A stretch of 5,769 nucleotides of DNA from Paracoccaceae bacterium (GTDB lineage Bacteria > Pseudomonadota > Alphaproteobacteria > Rhodobacterales > Rhodobacteraceae), in contig JAESRD010000184.1 of assembly GCA_016764835.1 (NCBI GenBank), positions 1 through 5,769 of the forward strand. Direction: 5' to 3'. Every line of letters begins with the position of its first letter. Within the stretch, counting starts at the first letter, position 1. A program made the translations under genes and the position numbers. Under the pieces are notes generated by a model, which saw only the letters and a list, made by a program, of their open reading frames with translations, had not been told where the DNA came from and searched no databases. This document shows, piece by piece, positions 1 to 5,769 of the stretch.

Positions 1-1644
1 CTGCCCGACCCGGAGCGGATATTGGCCAGCTACCCGCACCAGCTCTCTGGCGGCCAGCAACAACGCATTGTCATCGCCATGGCGCTCATGTCGAAACCGT
101 CACTGCTGATCCTCGATGAACCGACCACGGCGCTTGATGTCACTGTCGAGGCGGCGGTGGTTGAGCTTGTCAAAGACCTTGGCCGCAAATACGGCACCTC
201 GATGCTGTTCATCAGCCATAACCTTGGGCTGGTGCTGGAAACATGCGACCGGATTTGCGTGATGTATTCTGGCGAAGCGGTTGAGCGCGGCACGATCAAT
301 GACGTGTTCAGCAAAATGCAGCACCCCTATACGCAGGCATTGTTTCGCTCTATCCCGCTGCCCGGCGCTGACAAAAACACGCGGCCTTTGGTGGCCATCC
401 CCGGAAACTTTCCGCTGCCAAATGAGCGGCCAAATGGCTGTAACTTTGGCCCGCGTTGCGACTATTTCGAGGCCGGTATTTGCGATGTTGGCGAGATCCC
501 GATGGGCTTGGCAGGCGAGGCGCATGAAAGCCGCTGTCTGAAATTTGCACAAATCGATTGGCAGGCAGAACCTGAACGGGGCGCGATCAAAGAAAAGGCC
601 GAAATCGGTGAAGTCGTTCTGAAAATGGAAAATCTCAAAAAATATTATGAGGTCTCGGCCAATGCGCTATTTGGCGGCAGCAAGAAGGTTGTCAAAGCCA
701 ATGAAACGCTGACTTTCGAGGCCCGCGCCGGCGAAACACTGGCCATTGTCGGCGAAAGTGGCTGTGGCAAAAGTACCTTTGCCAAAGTGCTGATGGGGCT
801 AGAGACCGCCACGGACGGCGAGATACTGCTCGACAATGAGCCGATTGGCGACACTGCCATTGCCAACCGCTCCACCAGCACAATTGCCGATATTCAAATG
901 GTGTTCCAAAACCCGTTTGATACCCTCAACCCGTCGATGAGCGTCGGCCGCCAGATCACCCGTGCGCTTGAAATATTTGACTATGGCGACAATGATGCCG
1001 AGCGCCATGAGCGCATGTTAACCCTGCTTGATCTGGTCAAACTGCCGCGTGTCTTTGCCGAGCGGATGCCGCGTCAGTTGTCAGGCGGCCAAAAGCAACG
1101 CGTCGGCATTGCCCGCGCCTTTGCTGGTGACGCCCGTATTGTGGTCGCCGATGAGCCGGTCTCGGCGCTTGATGTCTCGGTGCAGGCGGCGGTGACTGAC
1201 CTGCTGATGGAAATCCAACGCGAGCATCAAACAACGCTGATTTTCATCAGCCATGACCTGAGCATCGTCCGCTATCTATCTGATCGGGTTATGGTAATGT
1301 ATCTTGGACATGTGGTCGAGTTGGGTACAACAGATCAAGTCTTCTCGCCACCATACCACCCCTACACAGAAGCACTTCTCTGCGCGATCCCGATCGCCGA
1401 TACCACGATCGAGAAACGCACCGTTGTGCTGTCGGGCGATATACCGTCAGCCATGAACCCGCCGCCGGGCTGTCCGTTCCAAACCCGGTGCAATTGGAAA
1501 GACAAAGTCCCCGGTGGGCTCTGTGATACGCAAGTGCCGCCGGTACAGACCTTGCCAAACGGCCACCAGCTCAAATGTCACTTGAGCCAAGAGGTGATGG
1601 CACGGATGGAGCCGGTGATCAAAACCGCCGCCGAAAAAACCTAA
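1..1644 (+). CDS. Fused dual-domain ABC transporter ATPase, peptide/nickel importer type (5' end missing)
   Basis: This cytoplasmic ATPase would power a binding-protein-dependent importer for peptides or similar substrates. The reading frame is open from base 1, so the N-terminus, including the first Walker A motif, lies off the window; the TTG at 22 is an internal leucine codon. Numbering the 547 visible residues from base 1, domain 1 shows the LSGGQ signature at 15-19, Walker B with LDEP at 38-41, and the H-switch H73. It ends in an oligopeptide-transporter C-terminal extension (HPY near 109). Domain 2 shows Walker A GESGCGKST at 251-259, signature LSGGQ from 360, Walker B D384-E385, H-switch H418 and a second HPY extension. 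Each extension carries four cysteines: 147/153/161/179 and 491/497/508/526. The two-domain architecture resembles E. coli GsiA and YejF, or a DppD-DppF fusion. The full protein was probably about 650-700 residues. Permease and binding-protein genes are expected to the left. Substrate cannot be assigned from the ATPase alone. Confidence 0.96.
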   Translation: MPDPERILASYPHQLSGGQQQRIVIAMALMSKPSLLILDEPTTALDVTVEAAVVELVKDLGRKYGTSMLFISHNLGLVLETCDRICVMYSGEAVERGTINDVFSKMQHPYTQALFRSIPLPGADKNTRPLVAIPGNFPLPNERPNGCNFGPRCDYFEAGICDVGEIPMGLAGEAHESRCLKFAQIDWQAEPERGAIKEKAEIGEVVLKMENLKKYYEVSANALFGGSKKVVKANETLTFEARAGETLAIVGESGCGKSTFAKVLMGLETATDGEILLDNEPIGDTAIANRSTSTIADIQMVFQNPFDTLNPSMSVGRQITRALEIFDYGDNDAERHERMLTLLDLVKLPRVFAERMPRQLSGGQKQRVGIARAFAGDARIVVADEPVSALDVSVQAAVTDLLMEIQREHQTTLIFISHDLSIVRYLSDRVMVMYLGHVVELGTTDQVFSPPYHPYTEALLCAIPIADTTIEKRTVVLSGDIPSAMNPPPGCPFQTRCNWKDKVPGGLCDTQVPPVQTLPNGHQLKCHLSQEVMARMEPVIKTAAEKT

Positions 1645-2963
1645 CCCAAAAAGCTAACCCGCGCGGCCAGACCGCCAAGCCGCGCGCTTTGGCCAAGCTC
1701 AAACGTGCCGCCATGGGCGCGGGCAATATCGGCGACAATCGCCAGCCCAAGGCCCGCGCCACCGCCACGGTCTTGGTTACGTGCCGGATCAAGCTGCGAA
1801 AACGGCCGCAGGGCTTCTTGGCGTCGCTCGGCAGCAATGCCGGGGCCATCATCTTCCACAACCAGCAAGAAACCACTCCCCTGCGGCAGCAACGACACTT
1901 CGGCCATGCTGCCATAGCGCAGCGCATTGCCGATCAGATTGTCCAACACCCGGCGCAAAGCCATCGAGCCAAGCTTTATCTCACGCCCCTTTGGCCACTC
2001 ACACTGCCCCATTGCCGCCGCCTGCCCGCTGCGTTGCGCATCATCCAACACGCTGCGAAGCACCGCGCCGGGGTCGGTCAGCACCATCTCGCCAACCTGC
2101 TCACCTCTGGCAAATTCGAGGAACGCATCGGCCATATGTTGCAAATCATCAACATCGCTGAGCATCGGGGCTGCGTCTTCATCATCAAGCAAAGACAGCG
2201 CCAAGCGCAGCCGCGTCAGCGGTGTGCGCAGGTCATGGCTGACACCAGACAGCATGATTGTGCGGTTCTGGCTCTGCGCCTCGATCCTGTCGCGCATTTC
2301 CAAAAATGCGCGCCCGGCCACCCGCACTTCGGTGGCGCCAGAGGGGCGGTAGGGCAGAATGCGGCCCTTGCCATACGCGGTTGAGGCGGCAGCCATGCGG
2401 GCAATGGGCCGCAGTTGCATACGCAAAAACTGATAGGCGATCATGACCATGAATGTGCCAAACACCACAATAAGAACAAGTAGTTGATGCGGGTTTGACG
2501 CTGACACACGGGCCCGCGAGAAGCTGACCTTGATGATCCCATGCTTTGTCATTGCCCAAAGTTGAACCCGGCGCCGATCTTCAAAACTGATCGCATCAAT
2601 CTGTGGCAAAGCCGGGCGCAGGGTTTGAATGACAGCCCGACCAGACAGGTCAAACAACCGCCGAATATCAGCGGCGGGCTGGTCACCAGCCGGCAGCACC
2701 ACGTCCAATTCAAGCGGGGTGCCCAACTGGCGGGCGACAAACACTGCTTCCTCCAGCGTGGCCGCGCCGTTTACCTCGCTCAGCAAGTGGCGCAGCTCAA
2801 GCTGTACGGCCGCTGTCATCTGCTGGGTCACGCCATTATAATGCCGCTGAATGAAGCTAACCGATATGACAAGCTGCATCATTACCACCGGCAAAATGAG
2901 TATCAGCGCTGCCCGGCCATAAAGCCCGCGTGGCATGAAGCGTTTGAGCCATTTGAAAAACAT
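1641..2963 (-). CDS. Membrane sensor histidine kinase, EnvZ-like
   Basis: Predicted two-component sensor kinase in the inner membrane, 440 residues. A short basic N-terminus is followed by TM1 (about 18-38), a periplasmic sensor region of about 120 residues, TM2 (about 160-180), and a HAMP linker (about 181-233). The H-box GVSHDLRTPLTRLRL places the phosphorylated histidine at 243. The ATP-binding domain has an N-box DNLIGNALRYG (341-351), G1 EDDGPGIA (370-377), an F-box RPF (386-388) and G2 GGGAGLGLAI (400-409). All catalytic motifs are intact, so it should be an active kinase. The frame is open further upstream to 3101, but that would overlap the divergent hydrolase gene and add about 46 residues ahead of the usual MFFKWLKRF-type beginning, so I place the start at 2963. 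No strong Shine-Dalgarno sequence precedes it. The stop overlaps the ABC gene's stop. No response regulator lies beside it in this window, and the periplasmic region gives no clue to the signal. Confidence 0.95.
   Translation of the reverse strand: MFFKWLKRFMPRGLYGRAALILILPVVMMQLVISVSFIQRHYNGVTQQMTAAVQLELRHLLSEVNGAATLEEAVFVARQLGTPLELDVVLPAGDQPAADIRRLFDLSGRAVIQTLRPALPQIDAISFEDRRRVQLWAMTKHGIIKVSFSRARVSASNPHQLLVLIVVFGTFMVMIAYQFLRMQLRPIARMAAASTAYGKGRILPYRPSGATEVRVAGRAFLEMRDRIEAQSQNRTIMLSGVSHDLRTPLTRLRLALSLLDDEDAAPMLSDVDDLQHMADAFLEFARGEQVGEMVLTDPGAVLRSVLDDAQRSGQAAAMGQCEWPKGREIKLGSMALRRVLDNLIGNALRYGSMAEVSLLPQGSGFLLVVEDDGPGIAAERRQEALRPFSQLDPARNQDRGGGAGLGLAIVADIARAHGGTFELGQSARLGGLAARVSFLG
1650..1690 (+). 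terminator. Possible weak terminator hairpin after the ABC gene, inside the kinase 3' end
   Basis: A perfect 8-bp GC stem pairs CGCGCGGC (1660-1667) with GCCGCGCG (1679-1686) around an 11-base loop, beginning about 15 bases after the ABC stop. It is followed by only three T residues (1688-1690). A run of A (1648-1652) on the left could pair with these, giving an outer AAAGC/GCTTT helix. The T-tract is short, and the arms also encode the C-terminal Ala/Arg/Gly-rich part of the kinase, so the pairing may simply be GC-rich coding sequence. It is the only hairpin I see positioned to end transcription of the ABC operon. Confidence 0.25.
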
Positions 2964-2994
2964 GCCTAGAACTAACCAACTCAGCGGCAAAGCG

Positions 2995-3002
2995 AAAGAG
3001 AG
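2995..3002 (+). promoter_or_regulatory. Ribosome binding site of the MBL-fold hydrolase gene
   Basis: The purine run AAAGAGAG ends five bases before the ATG at 3008 and supports that start. It sits in the 44-base gap (2964-3007) between two divergent genes. I see no convincing -35/-10 pair inside the gap for either direction, so each promoter may lie partly within the opposite gene's 5' coding region. Confidence 0.5.
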
Positions 3003-3007
3003 CGTCA

Positions 3008-3913
3008 ATGACAGGCAATGATATCCCGGCAATTGGGGTGCCAGAAGTGATGCAACCCGGCGTGGCACGCCTGATCGCCGGCAACGGCTCGCCGATGACA
3101 TGGTGGGGTACCAACACCTATTTGGTCGGCCAGGCCGAGCTGGCGATCATTGATCCCGGCCCGGATGATGACGCGCAACTGGCGGCGCTCATGGCCGCGT
3201 GCAAAGGACGAAAAATCAGCCATATCTTTGTCACCCATGCCCATGTTGACCACTCACCGCTGGCTGCCCGGCTCTCGGCGCAAACCGGCGCACCTGTGCT
3301 CGGCTTTGGTGACCCACAAGCCGGGCGCAGTATTGTGATGCAGCGCCTTGCCGCGCGCGGTGTGGGGGGCGGCGGCGAAGGGGTCGATCATGCGTTTGCG
3401 CCGACGCAGCTTCTGGCTGATGGCGACTGCATTAGCGGCAATGGCTGGCAGCTGACCGCCCATCACACGCCCGGCCATTTTGGCAACCATATGTGCTTCG
3501 CTCTGCCCGACGGTGCGGTGTTCTCAGGTGATCATGTCATGGGCTGGGCCTCATCACTGGTGTCACCGCCTGACGGCGATGTATCTGATTTCATGGCATC
3601 TTGTCGCAAACTAGCGGCATTGCAGCCGCGTATTCTGTATCCCGGCCACGGCGCGCCAGTCTTAAAACCGCAAAACAGAATCAGCTGGTTGCTTAAGCAC
3701 CGCACCGAGCGCGAGGCGCAAATATTGGCCAGCCTCGCCCAAACCCCGCTAACAGCGACAGAAATTACCGCGCAACTATATGGCGACACACCTTGGCGGC
3801 TGCGCGGCGCGGCGCAGCGCAATGTTTTCGCCCATTTGGTTGACCTTTGCGCCCGTAATCTGGTGGCCAGCCTCGGCGAAGTTGAGCCTTCAGAAAAATA
3901 TCGGCTCCGATAG
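3008..3913 (+). CDS. MBL-fold metallo-hydrolase with C-terminal winged helix (LACTB2-like)
   Basis: A 301-residue soluble hydrolase of the metallo-beta-lactamase superfamily, complete. Zinc ligands are visible: the THAHVDH motif with H77, H79, D81 and H82, then H157 in HTPGH, D175 in SGDH, and H214 in YPGHG. This is the full set expected for a two-metal centre. Residues about 245-300 match the small winged-helix domain found at the C-terminus of LACTB2-type proteins (segment around TPWRLRGAAQRNVFAHL). Human LACTB2 is an endoribonuclease, but bacterial relatives are mostly uncharacterised, so the substrate here is unknown. A glycine-rich stretch at 118-124 lies between the first and second metal motifs, where family members vary. 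The ATG at 3008 has a purine-rich ribosome binding site. The gene diverges from the kinase and is followed by the tRNA-Asn on the same strand. A simple hydrolase or thioesterase role is an equally open possibility. Confidence 0.94.
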   Translation: MTGNDIPAIGVPEVMQPGVARLIAGNGSPMTWWGTNTYLVGQAELAIIDPGPDDDAQLAALMAACKGRKISHIFVTHAHVDHSPLAARLSAQTGAPVLGFGDPQAGRSIVMQRLAARGVGGGGEGVDHAFAPTQLLADGDCISGNGWQLTAHHTPGHFGNHMCFALPDGAVFSGDHVMGWASSLVSPPDGDVSDFMASCRKLAALQPRILYPGHGAPVLKPQNRISWLLKHRTEREAQILASLAQTPLTATEITAQLYGDTPWRLRGAAQRNVFAHLVDLCARNLVASLGEVEPSEKYRLR

Positions 3914-3934
3914 CAGATTTTGTGCCAAAGCCTC

Positions 3935-3963
3935 TGGACGGGCAGCAATGCCATTGCTATACG
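3935..3963 (+). promoter_or_regulatory. Candidate promoter of tRNA-Asn
   Basis: A TGGACG hexamer (3935-3940) and a TATACG hexamer (3958-3963) are separated by exactly 17 bases. Each matches the sigma-70-type consensus at four positions. The following GCCCATCG is GC-rich, as in discriminators of stable-RNA promoters, and would place the transcript start around 3970, a few bases before the mature tRNA 5' end at 3976. The spacer contains an inverted repeat, AGCAAT (3944-3949) and ATTGCT (3953-3958). Read-through from the hydrolase gene is also possible, since no terminator is seen between them. Confidence 0.45.
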
Positions 3964-3975
3964 GCCCATCGGTGA

Positions 3976-4050
3976 TCCGGCGTAGCTCAGCGGTAGAGCA
4001 GTTGACTGTTAATCAATTTGTCGTAGGTTCGATCCCTACCGCCGGAGCCA
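3976..4050 (+). tRNA. tRNA-Asn (anticodon GTT), CCA encoded
   Basis: The full cloverleaf can be drawn. The acceptor stem TCCGGCG (3976-3982) pairs with CGCCGGA (4040-4046). The D-stem GCTC/GAGC encloses AGCGGTA. The anticodon stem GTTGA (4001-4005) pairs with TCAAT (4013-4017), with one G-U closing pair. The loop CTGTTAA places anticodon GTT at 4008-4010, which reads AAC and AAT (asparagine). The T-stem GTAGG/CCTAC encloses TTCGATC (4028-4034). Discriminator G is at 4047 and a genomic CCA at 4048-4050. No stem is mismatched, so the gene should be functional. Confidence 0.98.
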
Positions 4051-4058
4051 AAGATTTC

Positions 4059-4091
4059 AAGGGGCTAGTGAGCGATCACTGGTCCCTTTTT
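4059..4091 (+). terminator. Rho-independent terminator of tRNA-Asn, possibly bidirectional
   Basis: A 13-bp stem (4059-4071 with 4076-4088) has two G-U pairs and is capped by a GCGA tetraloop of the GNRA type. It runs straight into TTTTT (4087-4091). It begins eight bases after the tRNA CCA and is a textbook intrinsic terminator. On the minus strand the same hairpin lies directly after the P450 stop codon, followed by a weaker T-rich run (complement of 4051-4060), so it may also end the P450 transcript. Confidence 0.88.
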
Positions 4092-5453
4092 CTATGAGTT
4101 TTCGGCCTCGCGTGGTTCAACCCGCAGCCAGATTCCATCTTTTGCCCGCACAGTCAGATGCGCCACGGGCACCGGCACTTTGCCCGCTACGGGGGTAAAC
4201 CTGTATTTGCCAACCAGCATCGCCAGCAGCAGCACCCCTTCGGCCATGGCAAAGCTGGCCCCGGTACACACGCGCGGCCCGGCCGAGAATGGCATATAGG
4301 CCTTGCGCGCCGATGCTTTGCCCTCAGCGCTCTGCCAGCGCGCCGGGTCAAACGCATCAGGGTTGTCCCAAAGCCGCTCGTGACGGTGCTGATGCCAAGG
4401 TGAGAGCACAATTTGCGCGCCGGGCATAACCTTGCGTTTGCGGAACGTCTCATCCTTGGTTGCCTCACGCACCATCATCGGCACCGGCGGATAAAGCCGC
4501 AGCGCTTCGCGAAACACATCGCGCGTGTGGCGCAGCTTGGACAGGCCAGAGAACGTGCCGCTAAATTGCGCGGCCTCGGCGGCAACCTTGTCTTGCCATT
4601 CAGGCGCTGCGGCCAGCAGATACAATGTCCACGCCAGAGCCGAGGCGCTGGTCTCATGCCCGGCCAAGAAAAAGATAGCCACTTGGTCGACCATTTCTTG
4701 CGGCGTCAGCAGATCACCCGAGACCGGGTCTTTTGTGGTCATAATCTTGGTCGCCAAATCATCTGGCGCAGTGCCTGCAGCGATCTGCGCCGCGCGGTCT
4801 TCCGTCAGCTGGCTAATAAGCAGGCGGATCGATTTGGCCGAGGCCTTGGTTTGGCCAGAGAAGAACCGCGGCATCCAGCGCGGGCCGGGAATAAAGGCTG
4901 CGAGATTGAGAATAGGCTGGCTGCGCTGATAGGTGCGAAATTCGGTAAAAACTTGGCCCGCAATTTCGTGCTCGATCGGGATAGAGAACAGCGTGCGAAA
5001 GATGACATCGGCCGCCGCATGGCTGGCCTCGGCCTCAATTTCAATCTCACCATTAACCTGTTCCAGCCTAATGGCTGCTGCCTTGGCCGCGTCGAGCATT
5101 GCCGGAAAAGCATCTTTGATCCGCCCGCCTTCAAAAGCCGGGTCAATGATCCGGCGCTGGCGTTTCCAAACCTCGCCATTGGTCAAAAATACCGAATTGC
5201 CGAGCAAGGGCCGCAAGCCCGCGCCAATGCGCTCTGATTTAGGAAAATCATCGGGCCGGGTTTTGAGTACCAGCGTCGTCAGCTCGGGGTCATTGATCAT
5301 AAACGACTTAAAGAACGGCGTGCTGAATTCGGCCATCCAAGCCTTGTAAAGCTTGGCCGGTTGCGCTGACAAAATATCGTGGCGAAACAGTTTGAGGTAG
5401 CGCCAGAGCGAGACTTTCTCAGGCCGGGGCGCTGGTTTTGGCGGGATCAACAT
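4092..5453 (-). CDS. Cytochrome P450
   Basis: A 453-residue haem monooxygenase, complete, with no N-terminal membrane anchor, so a soluble bacterial P450. Diagnostic motifs are all present: C-helix WKRQR with W96 and R100 (haem propionate contacts); I-helix AGHET (264-268) with the E267/T268 acid-alcohol pair for oxygen activation; K-helix ExxR (E316, R319); a FDPARW-type segment (368-373); and the haem-binding loop FSAGPRVCTG (389-398), with C396 as the thiolate ligand. No ferredoxin or reductase is fused or adjacent, so electrons must come from partners encoded elsewhere. Substrate cannot be deduced. The frame is open to another ATG at 5498, but starting there would overlap the preceding gene; the ATG at 5453 leaves seven bases after that gene's stop and begins with MLIPPKPAPRPE, a reasonable P450 N-terminus. 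No good Shine-Dalgarno sequence is visible, so translation may be coupled to the upstream gene. The stop codon abuts the tRNA terminator. Confidence 0.96.
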   Translation of the reverse strand: MLIPPKPAPRPEKVSLWRYLKLFRHDILSAQPAKLYKAWMAEFSTPFFKSFMINDPELTTLVLKTRPDDFPKSERIGAGLRPLLGNSVFLTNGEVWKRQRRIIDPAFEGGRIKDAFPAMLDAAKAAAIRLEQVNGEIEIEAEASHAAADVIFRTLFSIPIEHEIAGQVFTEFRTYQRSQPILNLAAFIPGPRWMPRFFSGQTKASAKSIRLLISQLTEDRAAQIAAGTAPDDLATKIMTTKDPVSGDLLTPQEMVDQVAIFFLAGHETSASALAWTLYLLAAAPEWQDKVAAEAAQFSGTFSGLSKLRHTRDVFREALRLYPPVPMMVREATKDETFRKRKVMPGAQIVLSPWHQHRHERLWDNPDAFDPARWQSAEGKASARKAYMPFSAGPRVCTGASFAMAEGVLLLAMLVGKYRFTPVAGKVPVPVAHLTVRAKDGIWLRVEPREAENS

Positions 5454-5460
5454 GGGCCGA

Positions 5461-5769
5461 TTATGGGGCCACAGAAGTGTATTTGGAAGCCTGCACATCT
5501 ATGCGGCTTTGCGACGGGGCGCGGTCTTTGTAGCGCTGCGCGAGCGTGTGTGGCCCGGCGGTGATTTGGAAATAGTCATAGTCGCCGGGGCGGTCAAAGG
5601 CGCAAAGATACTGAAAATGCAGCCTAAAGAACCGCCAACGCAGGGCTTTCCAACGTTCAGGGCTGAGCGTTTGGGTGAACGCGGCGGAGACGACCAGTGG
5701 GCCGGTCGGCTGGGCCGGTTGCACCCCAGATACGGCTACAGGATCGCAAAGGGCAAAGGCGCAGCCATC
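5461..5769 (-). CDS. Unrecognised protein, C-terminal part only, upstream of the P450
   Basis: The frame is open from the right edge to a TAA at 5463-5461, giving 102 C-terminal residues with no start needed inside the window; a GTG at 5724 is probably internal. I do not recognise the family. The visible part has a hydrophobic strand-like segment (PLVVSAAF), then a strongly aromatic and basic region (RWKALRWRFFRLHFQYL) and an acidic-aromatic one (DRPGDYDYFQIT), ending in a polar tail. No membrane segment, signal peptide or metal motif is seen here. The seven-base gap to the P450 start, in the same direction, points to one operon, so the two proteins may act in the same process. The coding call rests on the open frame running to the edge, the close spacing to the P450, and the absence of a competing gene on the other strand. 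Confidence 0.7.
   Translation of the reverse strand, partial: DGCAFALCDPVAVSGVQPAQPTGPLVVSAAFTQTLSPERWKALRWRFFRLHFQYLCAFDRPGDYDYFQITAGPHTLAQRYKDRAPSQSRIDVQASKYTSVAP

Noticed and set aside
1575..2384. Long plus-strand open frame (269 codons) opposite the kinase gene
   Set aside because: It lies antisense to the strongly supported kinase ATPase and H-box region. Its translation is rich in His, Arg, Gln and Pro with no recognisable motif, typical of a GC-rich shadow frame.
2964..3101. Longer kinase starting at 3101
   Set aside because: It would overlap the hydrolase N-terminal coding region by about 94 bases and add a segment unlike kinase N-termini; the 2963 start gives the usual layout of a short basic segment followed by TM1.
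3358..3382. G-rich run in the hydrolase gene as a possible quadruplex
   Set aside because: The run encodes the variable glycine-rich loop of the protein and does not show four well-spaced G-tracts; it is explained by coding.
19..3733. Twelve-base repeat ATATTGGCCAGC at 19-30 and 3722-3733
   Set aside because: Both copies lie in coding sequence of unrelated proteins and in common local codon combinations; two short copies carry no evidence of a functional or mobile repeat.
3976..4050. tRNA-Asn as a possible integration site of a mobile element
   Set aside because: tRNA 3' ends are common attachment sites, but no repeat of the tRNA 3' end, integrase gene or composition change is visible in the window. 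Downstream is directly the terminator and the P450.
4413..5237. Long plus-strand open frame (274 codons) opposite the P450 gene
   Set aside because: It is antisense to the I-helix and K-helix coding region of the P450. The composition is Arg/Gly/Ala-biased with no domain signature, so it is a shadow frame.

Overview
The window looks like an ordinary stretch of chromosome from an alphaproteobacterium, most likely a member of the Rhodobacterales (Roseobacter-type). This rests on moderately high GC, GCC/GGC-rich codon use, the tRNA-Asn sequence, and my recollection of how the kinase and the P450 begin in that group. It was not confirmed by a database search. Every strand segment is assigned to a gene or a short intergenic region, and I see no insertion sequence, phage gene, CRISPR array or obvious genomic island.

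Layout from left to right: (1) the 3' three quarters of a fused, two-domain ABC ATPase of the peptide/opine/nickel importer type, plus strand, cut by the left edge; (2) a complete EnvZ-like membrane sensor histidine kinase on the minus strand, whose stop codon overlaps the stop codon of the ABC gene; (3) a complete metallo-beta-lactamase-fold hydrolase with a C-terminal winged-helix domain (LACTB2-like), plus strand, divergent from the kinase across 44 bases; (4) a tRNA-Asn(GTT) with encoded CCA, a good candidate promoter and a strong intrinsic terminator; (5) a complete cytochrome P450 on the minus strand; (6) the 3' end of an unrecognised gene, seven bases upstream of the P450 in the same direction, cut by the right edge.

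The genes do not form one pathway. The ABC ATPase belongs to an importer whose permease and binding-protein genes would lie off the left edge. The kinase has no response regulator beside it. The P450 and the partial gene before it probably share a transcript whose promoter lies beyond the right edge. The region is compact: one convergent junction has overlapping stop codons, and at the other the tRNA terminator's T-tract ends at the base next to the P450 stop codon. I did not find a convincing new biological system. The best leads are the P450/unknown gene pair, the apparently orphan kinase and the paired four-cysteine motifs of the ABC ATPase.
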